This document shows positions 7,691 to 14,514 of a stretch of 64,000 bases of DNA, piece by piece. The stretch is taken from assembly GCA_002419465.1 (NCBI GenBank), contig DIGE01000019.1, positions 1 through 64,000 on the forward strand, written 5' to 3'. The first letter of the stretch is position 1. Each line of letters begins with the position of its first letter. The translations under genes were made by a program, and so were the position numbers. Source of the stretch: Geobacter sp. UBA5730 (GTDB taxonomy: Bacteria; Desulfobacterota; Desulfuromonadia; Geobacterales; Pseudopelobacteraceae). Under the pieces are notes generated by a model. That model was not told where the DNA came from. It was given only the letters and a program-made list of their open reading frames with translations, and did no database searches.

Positions 7691-8012
7691 TAGAATGTGT
7701 GGGCTTGTGCAAGCCCGCTAAGGGTTTGTTCAAGAAATATTGCGAAGTATGTGATAAGTGTTATCAATAGTGCGTATCATGCTGATAACACGTGGTCTGA
7801 ATCGAATTGGTGGTTCGACTGCTCATGCCATATTCGTAAAACCCCTAGCAGGGAAAGGGGAATGCTGCTTGACTGCATAAAGAGCCTTGCAGAGAAACGA
7901 CTTTTGCGGTTAAGCCGTTGCAGCTAATGGGCTGATCGTACCGGCAGCGATCTCCTTACTGATCCAATCACGAATGCGGTATTATCTGTAAGGATTGTAG
8001 TCCCCCTGTGGT
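7691..8012. other. Gene-free stretch with TGATAA repeats
   Basis: About 320 bp between the RuvC-like gene and the terminator at 7659. It contains the palindrome TGATAA-GTG-TTATCA (7752-7766) and a third TGATAAC copy at 7783, which pairs with the second half as GTGTTATCA/TGATAACAC. These may be regulator or Xis/Int binding sites. A 76-codon plus-strand frame at 7697 has no recognisable features. Confidence 0.45.
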
Positions 8013-8480
8013 TTATAAATTTTTTCTGCGGCCCCATTCTGCAACCAGCAACGCTTCGGCTATGCCGTCATGTTGTTTCCTGCATCCTTGGGGGATTAGC
8101 TCAACAATCGGAAACAGTCTCCTACAGGCGGTAAAGCTGTCGTTCTTGTCACTGGTAAGATGCATGCTCTTCTTCCATACTGCCGGTGTTACCGTATGGT
8201 ACGGTACCTTCAGTAAGATTGCTGTATCTTCGAAAATGGCAAAATGCCTGCCGTAGTTGAAGGCTGATACGATTCCTTGCTTCGGCATCGGTTGGCTCTG
8301 CTCAACGACCATGACTAGATTACCAGCTTGTGCAAGTGCTGTTGATATCCAGTCCATAATCCGTACCTTCCCGGTAGGCATGCGTGTTGTCGTCACCACA
8401 ACACCGTCCGACCGCAATATTCCCATCCCCCCTTGTTTACCAGGATCAATACCAAGATAGAGTTTACTGTAACGACCCAT
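8013..8480 (-). CDS. RuvC-like Holliday junction resolvase
   Basis: 155 residues with the RNase H-type fold of RuvC: L-G-I-D-P-G-K at the start (first catalytic Asp, about residue 11), V-V-E-Q-S in the middle (catalytic Glu, about 60), and K-x-D-S-x-x-A near 117 with H-D-G-I-A-E-A-L-L near 138 carrying the last acidic residues. Similar phage and plasmid resolvases cut branched recombination or replication intermediates. Its start overlaps the stop of the radC-like gene by one base (TGATG), so the two are co-translated. It fits with the nuclease and annealase genes further along the island. Confidence 0.8.
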   Translation of the reverse strand: MGRYSKLYLGIDPGKQGGMGILRSDGVVVTTTRMPTGKVRIMDWISTALAQAGNLVMVVEQSQPMPKQGIVSAFNYGRHFAIFEDTAILLKVPYHTVTPAVWKKSMHLTSDKNDSFTACRRLFPIVELIPQGCRKQHDGIAEALLVAEWGRRKNL

Positions 8481-8971
8481 CAGAGTACCCCCTGATCTGC
8501 AAAAGAGTAGTAGGTGCCATCTCCCACAATCAGATGATCCAGAATCCTGACCCCCAATAACTCCCCTGCTTCTTTCAGCCGTCTTGTGATGCTTAAATCT
8601 TCTGAGCTGGGTTGAGGATCACCGGATGGATAGTTGTGGATCAGAATCAGGGCTGCAGCAGACGACAGCAAAGCTGATTTGAAAACTTCCCTTGGATGGA
8701 CAATAGACTGATTGAGACTCCCGAGCGAAATCAGCTCATAACAGAGAATCCGGTTTTTACCGTCCAGATGCAGAGCCATAAAATGCTCCTTGGACTCACA
8801 TTTCAGGTCTCTGAACAGCTCATACACCTGAGCTGCACTGTTATAACGTCTGGTTTCCAGATAGGCTGGTGCATCCTCCCGTACTGTCATTCTGGTAAAG
8901 ACCGGTTTGATCGCCTTCAACCGGACAGTATGAAAACCATACTCATGGGCCAGTGCTTTCAGCTTGCCCAT
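8480..8971 (-). CDS. RadC-like JAB/MPN domain protein with altered metal motif
   Basis: 163 residues covering the RadC JAB domain, without the N-terminal helix-hairpin-helix part of chromosomal RadC. The family motif is normally E...H-N-H-P-S-G-D with a downstream Asp; here it reads H-N-Y-P-S-G-D (about residue 122), so the second zinc-ligand His is Tyr. The rest of the motif region (D-P-Q-P-S-S-E-D, R-I-L-D-H-L-I-V-G-D-G) is well kept. The protein may bind metal poorly or have a structural role. RadC-like proteins are common on genomic islands, with unclear function. It starts five bases after the stop of a small membrane protein gene. Confidence 0.82.
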   Translation of the reverse strand: MGKLKALAHEYGFHTVRLKAIKPVFTRMTVREDAPAYLETRRYNSAAQVYELFRDLKCESKEHFMALHLDGKNRILCYELISLGSLNQSIVHPREVFKSALLSSAAALILIHNYPSGDPQPSSEDLSITRRLKEAGELLGVRILDHLIVGDGTYYSFADQGVL

Positions 8972-8974
8972 GCC

Positions 8975-9142
8975 TCACCTCATCCCGGCAAACAGGATCA
9001 GGCTGATTAACACCACGATCCCGGCCAGCAGCAACAACCAACGGTTCGATATCGGTAACACCTTTCGGTTCTGTTTTATCTTGATCCTACGCTTCGGTTT
9101 CATATCCAGCCCGATCAGGCCAGAGCTATACAGTTTTCCCAT
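8975..9142 (-). CDS. Small single-span membrane protein, 55 residues
   Basis: ATG at 9142 with a GGAGG ribosome site; stop at 8975-8977, five bases before the radC-like start. The first 35 residues are basic (K-P-K-R-R-I-K-I-K), then about 20 hydrophobic residues (L-L-L-L-A-G-I-V-V-L-I-S-L-I-L-F) end the protein. Good ribosome site, coupling and coherent membrane helix make it a likely real gene. Function unknown. Confidence 0.6.
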   Translation of the reverse strand: MGKLYSSGLIGLDMKPKRRIKIKQNRKVLPISNRWLLLLAGIVVLISLILFAGMR

Positions 9143-9161
9143 GATGGTTCCTCCAAAGAGA

Positions 9162-9192
9162 AACGCCCTGCTACCAGAGGCAACAGGGCGTT
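9162..9192. terminator. Hairpin between hypothetical gene and small membrane protein gene
   Basis: AACGCCCTG and CAGGGCGTT with a 13-base loop. There is no long T-run; it could be a weak terminator or an mRNA processing point. Confidence 0.45.
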
Positions 9193-9222
9193 ATAAAGTG
9201 ACGACAAATTAGTTTATTCAGG

Positions 9223-9597
9223 TCAGGTGCAATTTTGACCACACCACTGTAAAAACTGCTCAAAACACAATGCAATCCATAGTTCCTGTCGAGTCTCCCA
9301 GTACCGAACATCCTCCGGCCTTAATGCACCGCTTGTCCATCCGTGTGATGTCTTGATTTCTGCGCCGTAAAATATGACGACTTCTTCCTGCGAACCCTTT
9401 GGTGAAACTGCAAGCCATGGTCCACCGGTTGCAGTATAGTCCAGGCGGCATCTGAAAGCTGAATGCGCACCGGCAAGATCTACCTGGAGGGACGAATTGC
9501 TGATATGGTGAATAACAGGTTGTACTGGAAATCTGGATCGATTCGTTCTTAGCCAGTTTATGAACAAGTGATGCTTTTTCGGATGTTTTCTGGACAT
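9223..9597 (-). CDS. Hypothetical island protein, 124 residues
   Basis: No family recognised. The N-terminus is basic (S-R-K-H-P-K-K-H-H); the rest is a soluble mixed sequence rich in Trp and His, ending in W-C-G-Q-N-C. It is the gene just after the Cas4-like nuclease in transcription order. An inverted repeat (9633-9662) lies in its promoter region, which hints at separate control. Confidence 0.5.
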   Translation of the reverse strand: MSRKHPKKHHLFINWLRTNRSRFPVQPVIHHISNSSLQVDLAGAHSAFRCRLDYTATGGPWLAVSPKGSQEEVVIFYGAEIKTSHGWTSGALRPEDVRYWETRQELWIALCFEQFLQWCGQNCT

Positions 9598-9632
9598 GGA
9601 GACAGGACCTCTTCTCGTTTACTAAATTGAAA

Positions 9633-9662
9633 CATGTATCCATGTCAATAAAGGGATACATG
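9633..9662. promoter_or_regulatory. Palindrome upstream of hypothetical gene
   Basis: CATGTATCC (9633-9641) and GGATACATG (9654-9662), perfect 9-bp arms, 12-base gap, 36 bp upstream of the gene starting at 9597. Operator-like position. Confidence 0.45.
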
Positions 9663-9722
9663 ATCCCCCCTTGGTTTCAGTGCGTCTGATTAGATCTGAC
9701 ACTCTGCAATGGGAGTGATCTA

Positions 9723-10688
9723 TCACGCCGCCTGCTTGACCTGTTTTACTTCCAGCTTGCTGTACCCGGATTTCTGTTTCAGCACAGTGGGGTAGATCTG
9801 GGGATACTGTTGTTTCAGTAACCCAGCATCCACGGTCAAACTGGGCGGAACGGAGGTCACCTGTAGGCTGAAGCGTCCCGACTGCCCCTTGAAAGATGGT
9901 CCGGTAAAATCGGTCAACTCCTGACGAATCGCCTTCAACTCTTTCTCAGCCTTAATCCTGGAGCTATTCAACTCGGCATACTTACCGGCCAATGCCTCGA
10001 TCTCCGGCGGCAGGGCAATCTTGGGTAATGACATAGCTGGACAGTCCTGTCGGTATTGACAGTAGGAACAGAGATGACTAGGGGACGCCTGCGGTTGATC
10101 ATGGTCATTCAGCACATCCAACAGATGCAGTGCCCGGCAGTAGAGATAGTTGAACACAGCTTCATCATACTGAAACCCATTGAACTGATGCACCTCACCA
10201 GCGTTCAGATCCACCGCTAGCACCGACCCCCCTATGTTCCCTTTAGGGTACTGTAATCGGAGCATACCTAATTGGTAGTGGAGCTGGTCTTCCCATTGGG
10301 GATACGGTTCATCCGGGATACCACTGACAGACTTGACCTCAATCACATGCAATTCTGGATTGCCGTCAAAGTCTTCATAGAACAGAAAATCCAGATGAGC
10401 CTTGAGCGGCATATCGGGATGTTTCAGTTCCACCTGCCGGTCATAGTGCAACTTGGTGCTGCTGGATTGAAAGATACCATCGAGCATCCATTCTGCTGCA
10501 TGGCCACGGGCGAACTTGAGCAGGGTTGGTACGCTGGGTGATTTAGGGTCTTTACGCTGCAAGGCTGCTTTTCTGGTGCAACCTGCTACATCACTGGAGC
10601 CGATATACTGGGTACGATCTCCCAGTGATTCACTCTGACGGCGGTTCATCTCCAGCACCGCCGATTCAAAGAACGGGTACAGGTTCAT
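9723..10688 (-). CDS. PD-(D/E)XK exonuclease, Cas4/RecB-like
   Basis: 321 residues from the ATG at 10688 (ribosome site AAGGAG, six bases). A nuclease core at about residues 70-135 shows H-L-D-F-L-F with the following V-I-E-V-K-S (acidic D...E-x-K catalytic motif) and a downstream Q-L-H-Y-Q-L helix. Cysteines at about residue 38 and in C-S-Y-C-Q-Y-R-Q-D-C (about 210-219) match the iron-sulphur cluster frame of Cas4/AddB-type enzymes. The C-terminal 90 residues are helical plus a basic tail. Such a 5'-3' exonuclease commonly pairs with a RecT-type annealase, and one lies 1 kb upstream in the same direction. It has no CRISPR neighbours, so a Cas role is unlikely. Confidence 0.85.
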   Translation of the reverse strand: MNLYPFFESAVLEMNRRQSESLGDRTQYIGSSDVAGCTRKAALQRKDPKSPSVPTLLKFARGHAAEWMLDGIFQSSSTKLHYDRQVELKHPDMPLKAHLDFLFYEDFDGNPELHVIEVKSVSGIPDEPYPQWEDQLHYQLGMLRLQYPKGNIGGSVLAVDLNAGEVHQFNGFQYDEAVFNYLYCRALHLLDVLNDHDQPQASPSHLCSYCQYRQDCPAMSLPKIALPPEIEALAGKYAELNSSRIKAEKELKAIRQELTDFTGPSFKGQSGRFSLQVTSVPPSLTVDAGLLKQQYPQIYPTVLKQKSGYSKLEVKQVKQAA

Positions 10689-10699
10689 CACTCACTCCT

Positions 10700-10732
10700 T
10701 GTTATGTGTATGATTATGTGTATAATAACGTC
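10700..10732 (+). promoter_or_regulatory. Promoter and likely operator of brnTA
   Basis: TATAAT (-10) at 10721-10726 ends six bases before the brnT ATG at 10733. The surrounding sequence has repeated TTATGTGTA and flanking GTTAT/ATAAC halves, a plausible BrnA binding site. The short distance predicts a leaderless brnT message. Confidence 0.5.
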
Positions 10733-11005
10733 ATGCTATTTACCTGGGATGAGAAGAAACGGCAGAGCAATATCAAGAAGCATGGGATCGACTTTACCCA
10801 TGCAGGAGAGATATTTGCCGGTCCGACATTCACCTGGGAAGACGACAGATTTGATTACGGGGAACAACGCTGGATCACCATGGGTCTGATGGGGGCTTTG
10901 GTAGTGGTACTGGTGGTGCATACCGAATCAACGGAGGAAATACATGTCATCTCAATCCGTAAAGCAGACAAAGACGAACAGGCACTCTTCTTCAGTAATA
11001 TCTGA
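10733..11005 (+). CDS. brnT: BrnT family ribonuclease toxin
   Basis: 90 residues from ATG 10733, matching BrnT from end to end: F-x-W-D-x-x-K at the start, N-I-K-K-H-G-I-D-F, a central E-x-R-W-x-T-x-G segment, and I-S-I-R-K-A-D at the end. BrnT is a RelE-fold RNase that blocks translation. It is one of few plus-strand island genes. It has no Shine-Dalgarno; the promoter box almost touches the ATG. Its end overlaps the brnA gene by 62 bp in another frame. Confidence 0.88.
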   Translation: MLFTWDEKKRQSNIKKHGIDFTHAGEIFAGPTFTWEDDRFDYGEQRWITMGLMGALVVVLVVHTESTEEIHVISIRKADKDEQALFFSNI

Positions 11006-11255
11006 CGAGGCTCCGAAAGTCACACAGGCAATGCTGGATAAGGCCCGTTTCCGGGTGGGTCTGCAGGAAGTACCTCGTAAACTGCGGGTAAACATCATGT
11101 TGGACACCGGGGTAATTGCAGCGTTCAAGGCCCAGGCCGGTGATCGTGGATACCAGACCCTGATCAATGAAGCATTGAAACAGTATCTTCATCAGCAGGA
11201 TCTGGAAGATCTACTCCGGAAAGTAGTCAGAGAGGAACTGACCCACGCTCACTGA
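10944..11255 (+). CDS. brnA: BrnA family antitoxin
   Basis: 103 residues with the BrnA layout: an unstructured N-terminal 40 residues that would wrap the toxin, then a ribbon-helix-helix DNA-binding part (V-N-I-M-L-D-T-G-V-I-A-A-F-K-A-Q-A, G-Y-Q-T-L-I-N-E-A-L) and a short C-terminal helix. The ATG at 10944 lies inside brnT and has a strong GGAGG ribosome site, which favours antitoxin output. It would neutralise BrnT and repress the pair. On a genomic island the pair probably stabilises inheritance. Confidence 0.88.
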   Translation: MSSQSVKQTKTNRHSSSVISDEAPKVTQAMLDKARFRVGLQEVPRKLRVNIMLDTGVIAAFKAQAGDRGYQTLINEALKQYLHQQDLEDLLRKVVREELTHAH

Positions 11256-11446
11256 TGTTTCATGGTATGGATCAGCAGATCAATCCGGTTCATACAATCA
11301 GGACAGAACAGCTCCCACGGTGTAGCTTCTGATGGTACGAAGTCATACATCTCCTTGCTCATACTACCGGAAGTGATGGCATAGGCTTCATCCCCATCTA
11401 CCAGCTCTTTACAACAGACACAGCAGTCACCTACGACCTGACTCAT
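11249..11446 (-). CDS. Small double-CxxC zinc-ribbon protein (A)
   Basis: 65 residues with C-C-V-C-C near the start and C-P-D-C near residue 49, a zinc-ribbon layout. It resembles the next gene upstream in size and plan. Its ATG overlaps that gene's stop (ATGA), so they are co-translated. Its end overlaps brnA tail to tail by 7 bp. The function is unknown; it may be a small adaptor or nucleic-acid binding protein of the recombination module. Confidence 0.6.
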   Translation of the reverse strand: MSQVVGDCCVCCKELVDGDEAYAITSGSMSKEMYDFVPSEATPWELFCPDCMNRIDLLIHTMKHQ

Positions 11447-11691
11447 GCCGCCTCCTGCTGGATATTGAGACTATCAGCCCGCTTGATTCCCATGATGTTC
11501 ATGATCTGACCTACGATCGCGGTACAGTTCGGACAGAGGATCATTTCTCCCTTGTCATAGTCACGACTGACGTAGCTCTCTGCCACCCGGCCCGGTGCCA
11601 GGGTGAAGACCGGACTGCCTGTGGGTAAGTCAGTATGGCAGTGGTCACAGAGGATCAGGTTGTTACCGTTGGTATCGGTATATCTGGTCAT
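11443..11691 (-). CDS. Small double-CxxC zinc-ribbon protein (B)
   Basis: 82 residues: C-D-H-C at about residue 15 and C-P-N-C at about 53 form a likely zinc site; between them lies a strand-rich segment. It is 11 bp downstream of recT and coupled to the similar small gene that follows. Ribosome site AGGAGAG. Both may come from one duplication, as each has CxxC...(about 35 residues)...CPxC followed by a helical tail. Function unknown. Confidence 0.6.
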   Translation of the reverse strand: MTRYTDTNGNNLILCDHCHTDLPTGSPVFTLAPGRVAESYVSRDYDKGEMILCPNCTAIVGQIMNIMGIKRADSLNIQQEAA

Positions 11692-11702
11692 AATTTCTCT
11701 CC

Positions 11703-12653
11703 TTAAAATGGTTCAGACTCAAAGCTGAACACCCACATCTTGACCTCGGGGTTCCACTTAAAGCCGCTGCTCTTCAGCAGGTCTTTGTGGTTAAACGATT
11801 TAGCACTGATAATACCTGCCTGCATATCCAGACTGTAGGGAATCTCTTTACCTTCCAGAAGCGCGATCACCTCATGCAGGATGGCGTTATCTGACAGTTG
11901 GGATACATCCTTCGGGTCTGGTGGTATCCCTACCGGCCACCCCTCCTCTTCAGCCTCAATGGTGGGTGGAGGTTGTGGTGATGCAATAAGTGGCGGCGCT
12001 TTAGGCAAGTCAGTTTGTATGGGCTGTTCCGGTGGTGGTACCAGCGACAGGTGGCTCACCGGTTCCGGAGTGACGATCTCCCCACTGGCGGTTTCGTACC
12101 CGGCATCCAGTTCTTCCGGACTGTAGACCCCGCAGACATTGAAGGCTTTACGCAGTGCCTGACTCTCAGCCACCTTCTTCAGCATGGTCTCAGGTTTTTC
12201 AGCCCAAAACTTGGTAGGTTGCCCATCACTGGTCTTTTGGACGTACTCGTTATAGCTGACCTGTACGCTAAACGGTTTACTGCTGTCTTTTCTCCAGACC
12301 GTGCAATCGGCCACCAGTTGCAGCTTGGACTTCCATGCACCATTCTCCTGCTGGGGTACCTCCCGGATACTGACGGTGGTTTCCATCCCGGCCAACTGTC
12401 CGGAACGGTGGGCGATGGACAGAAAGCCGTCTCGGCCTACCATCGGTTCCACTTTATTGACCCATTTGTCCCCAATCTTTGCCCGTCGCGGTACGAAGTG
12501 AATCTCACGGGTGATCGGGTTCAGCCCCAGTTCTCGCGCTACGGTAAAGCAGTACTGCTGTTCGGTGGGGGTAGCCCCTGCCGGAAAGAACTGTTTCTGT
12601 ATCAAGGCCTGCTCTTCAGTGCTGAAGTCGGCTCGTGCTAGTGCGGTACTCAT
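11703..12653 (-). CDS. RecT/Bet family single-strand annealing protein
   Basis: 316 residues. The N-terminal about 190 residues match the phage Bet/RecT core (T-E-Q-Q-Y-C-F-T-V-A-R-E-L-G-L-N-P-I-T-R-E-I; later F-W-A-E-K-P-E-T-M-L-K-K-V-A-E-S-Q-A-L-R-K-A-F). A proline-rich linker follows (about 205-245). The last 60 residues form a small domain ending K-S-S-G-F-K-W-N-P-E-V-K-M-W-V-F, seen on other element-borne DNA proteins. It anneals complementary single strands in recombination and works with an exonuclease, here most likely the Cas4-like enzyme. The start has a strong AAGGAGG site inside the upstream small gene. Confidence 0.85.
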   Translation of the reverse strand: MSTALARADFSTEEQALIQKQFFPAGATPTEQQYCFTVARELGLNPITREIHFVPRRAKIGDKWVNKVEPMVGRDGFLSIAHRSGQLAGMETTVSIREVPQQENGAWKSKLQLVADCTVWRKDSSKPFSVQVSYNEYVQKTSDGQPTKFWAEKPETMLKKVAESQALRKAFNVCGVYSPEELDAGYETASGEIVTPEPVSHLSLVPPPEQPIQTDLPKAPPLIASPQPPPTIEAEEEGWPVGIPPDPKDVSQLSDNAILHEVIALLEGKEIPYSLDMQAGIISAKSFNHKDLLKSSGFKWNPEVKMWVFSFESEPF

Positions 12654-12781
12654 ACTTTTTCCTCCTTCTTCGGTTGATTATTGTCCTTGCGCTCCCAGGG
12701 CTGTTTTTTAGCCTCGTCCAGCAGGAGCTTTCCGATGGCAAACGCCACGTCAATCAGGAGCATTTTGAGTAGTTTTGTCAT
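12650..12781 (-). CDS. Small 43-residue protein upstream of recT
   Basis: ATG at 12781 with a G-rich ribosome site; the stop overlaps the recT start as ATGA. It has a hydrophobic amphipathic N-terminal half and a charged C-terminal half rich in Lys, Glu and Gln. The GAGGGGGG site and the coupling suggest it is translated, perhaps mainly to lead ribosomes to recT. Confidence 0.45.
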   Translation of the reverse strand: MTKLLKMLLIDVAFAIGKLLLDEAKKQPWERKDNNQPKKEEKV

Positions 12782-13034
12782 CTGTCCCCCTCTGCCTTAA
12801 CAGTATTTGCCAGGCATCCAGTCCTTCATTGATGTACTCACGATGGTCTAAACGGTGCTCCAATACGGCCTGAATCTCAGTCATGGCGAGCTGTAGTTCG
12901 TGAGGAGTGAGATTCAAGGCAGCACGGCCCATCCGCTGAATCAACGCTATGGCGATATCGCGGTTACTGATGGGATACAGCGCGACGATCGGTAGTCGCT
13001 GTGTCAGCTGTTCAATCAAAGTGTCCTGTGTCAT
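12750..13034 (-). CDS. Hypothetical island protein, 94 residues
   Basis: A soluble, mostly helical protein starting at the ATG at 13034, one base after the stop of the DUF2787 gene. The frame is open for another 230 bp upstream, but that part overlaps the DUF2787 gene and is not protein-like. No family recognised. It overlaps the 43-residue gene by 32 bp. Confidence 0.5.
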   Translation of the reverse strand: MTQDTLIEQLTQRLPIVALYPISNRDIAIALIQRMGRAALNLTPHELQLAMTEIQAVLEHRLDHREYINEGLDAWQILLRQRGTDDKTTQNAPD

Positions 13035-13035
13035 G

Positions 13036-13440
13036 TTAGCCCCCTGCATCGCTGGTGACACAGTAGACTCCTGCGCTGTAGTAACTGATGAAGTTGGATT
13101 GCCAGAGTTGAAAGAGGTCAAAGCCTTGCTGGATTGGAAACTCCCGGCCAAAGTGCTGCAGGAGACCACAATCGAAATCAAAATCGATCTCTTTTGCCAG
13201 CTCAGCATGTGGTGGGCATCCGACATAAGAAAAATCGGTGATGTAGCAGAGACTACCATCACCGTTTAAGGCAATCTCCACCGGATGATAACCACCCCGT
13301 TCAGGGCAGTAGGTGGGGTCACGGAAACTGAGGATACAGCCGATGCCCGGTGAGGGAGGCTGTTCCTGCAGGTGCTTGTTAATGATATCGATCAGCCCCT
13401 GATCCAGGGGCCAGGACGGATTGTGTGCATGTATTACCAT
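13036..13440 (-). CDS. DUF2787 family protein
   Basis: 134 residues from the ATG at 13440, which has a perfect AGGAGG site. The centre matches DUF2787: S-F-R-D-P-T-Y, then E-R-G-G-Y-H-P-V-E-I, Y-I-T-D-F-S-Y-V-G, and A-K-E-I-D-F-D-F. The family is small, found on integrative elements and plasmids of proteobacteria, with no known activity. The frame is open far upstream, but a hairpin (13469-13494) and the ribosome site fix the start. Confidence 0.7.
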   Translation of the reverse strand: MVIHAHNPSWPLDQGLIDIINKHLQEQPPSPGIGCILSFRDPTYCPERGGYHPVEIALNGDGSLCYITDFSYVGCPPHAELAKEIDFDFDCGLLQHFGREFPIQQGFDLFQLWQSNFISYYSAGVYCVTSDAGG

Positions 13441-13468
13441 TGGGGTATTTCCTCCTAAAAACAGAAAC

Positions 13469-13494
13469 GCCCATACCTTTATAAGGGTATGGGC
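13469..13494. repeat. Hairpin GCCCATACC/GGTATGGGC before the DUF2787 gene
   Basis: Perfect 9-bp arms and an 8-base loop, in the leader of the DUF2787 gene. The CCCATACC core also forms the hairpin before the primase gene (16326-16354). Confidence 0.6.
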
Positions 13495-13552
13495 TGCTTC
13501 GGTTACTTCCATCTTATGAAATGGTGACTCTCTCCAGTTATTACATTTGATA

Positions 13553-13912
13553 TTACCGGGCCATGTACTGTTCGACCCGCTTTCGGATATCGGGATCAAG
13601 CCATGGAGCATCTGAAACCAGTGCGGACATGGTGTACTGATTGTTGAGTAGATAGACGATATGCCAGATGGCGGTGTTCGGGTTGTAGCTGATCCCTTCG
13701 AACAAGGATTCTTGCCACCGACTACCCAGCCGTTCAGATAAAGTAGCATCGGTGTCAGTGGACGTGACAACCACGATGTAACCGTCGTCATCAGGATTGT
13801 ATCCGGTGCCATGTACAGAAAGTAGTTTGTCGAATAGTCTGCTGGTGTAAGTGTGCAGTGCTGTCGGTAATCGCGCTTTGTGTAGGTCTGCTGCTGATCT
13901 GATGGTTATCAT
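13553..13912 (-). CDS. Hypothetical island protein, 119 residues
   Basis: Starts at the ATG at 13912, which has a GAGGAGG site; an ATG five codons further upstream lacks one. A soluble alpha/beta sequence with an acidic centre (N-P-D-D-D-G-Y-I-V-V-V-T-S-T-D-T-D) and an L-D-P-D-I-R-K-R-V-E-Q-Y end. No family recognised. It lies between the ribbon-helix-helix gene and the DUF2787 gene in the minus-strand island run. Confidence 0.5.
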   Translation of the reverse strand: MITIRSAADLHKARLPTALHTYTSRLFDKLLSVHGTGYNPDDDGYIVVVTSTDTDATLSERLGSRWQESLFEGISYNPNTAIWHIVYLLNNQYTMSALVSDAPWLDPDIRKRVEQYMAR

Positions 13913-13975
13913 GGTGCCTCCTCTCATAGGGAATTACAGTTCTAGAGGAGTAATATGAGATCCAACGTCAGCTCG

Positions 13976-14401
13976 TTACGGTTCCGGACAGTGTTCACGT
14001 ATCCAACCCTCTAGAATGAGGCAAAACGGTTTATTTTGACGTATCGAGAATATTTTTGCCCTCTCCCGCAATGCAGGATTAATGTCTGCTGACAGTCTGG
14101 CCTTCTGGCTGTGTTCAGAGGATAAGACGCCGTTAGTCTGGTTGGGCTTGTGCTTTACAAGGGGGATCTCTCGTCGCTTTGGGGGTGGCCTGGGGACATA
14201 GCCTTCAGGTTGATCCTCATCATCCTCTTCCGTGTCTGTATCGGTGGCAAAACTGGTAGTAACAGCAGAGGTGATAGATTCTGTTGGTTCATCAGCAAAC
14301 GGATCGTCAGTGTCAGTAGTGTCGTAGTGGCTATGATCACCACCAGATTCCTGCGAGTACGATTTGCCAAATGGCGTACCTGTCTTTAATCTTAGATTCA
14401 T
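13976..14401 (-). CDS. Ribbon-helix-helix protein with acidic N-terminal tail
   Basis: 141 residues. The first 90 are low-complexity, rich in Asp, Glu, Thr and Pro, and probably disordered. The last 45 form a ribbon-helix-helix domain: A-R-L-S-A-D-I as the strand, then two helices ending in L-E-G-W-I-R-E-H-C. The same end (R-L-S-A-D-I ... L-E-Q-W-I-T-E-H-C) occurs in the next gene upstream, so the two are paralogues. Proteins of this plan act as ParG/Arc-like partition or repressor proteins. It could regulate the island's replication genes or its own. Confidence 0.65.
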   Translation of the reverse strand: MNLRLKTGTPFGKSYSQESGGDHSHYDTTDTDDPFADEPTESITSAVTTSFATDTDTEEDDEDQPEGYVPRPPPKRREIPLVKHKPNQTNGVLSSEHSQKARLSADINPALRERAKIFSIRQNKPFCLILEGWIREHCPEP

Positions 14402-14480
14402 AATGCGCTCCTTGGAGGGGGTAAGCCACGGTGGTGGCTACAATACTTTGTTCGTTCGGACCCTCCCGTAAACGGAAAAT

Positions 14481-14509
14481 CCCCCCTATGGCAGTAAGCC
14501 ATAGGGGGG
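14481..14509. terminator. Perfect 12-bp hairpin after the second ribbon-helix-helix gene
   Basis: CCCCCCTATGGC-AGTAA-GCCATAGGGGGG, six bases beyond the stop of the gene ending at 14515. It has no T-run, so it may block exonucleases or translation rather than terminate. Confidence 0.55.
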
Positions 14510-14514
14510 ATGAT

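Noticed and set aside
13035..13262. Upstream extension of the 94-residue island gene
   Set aside because: It overlaps the DUF2787 gene and lacks a ribosome site; the ATG at 13034 is better placed.
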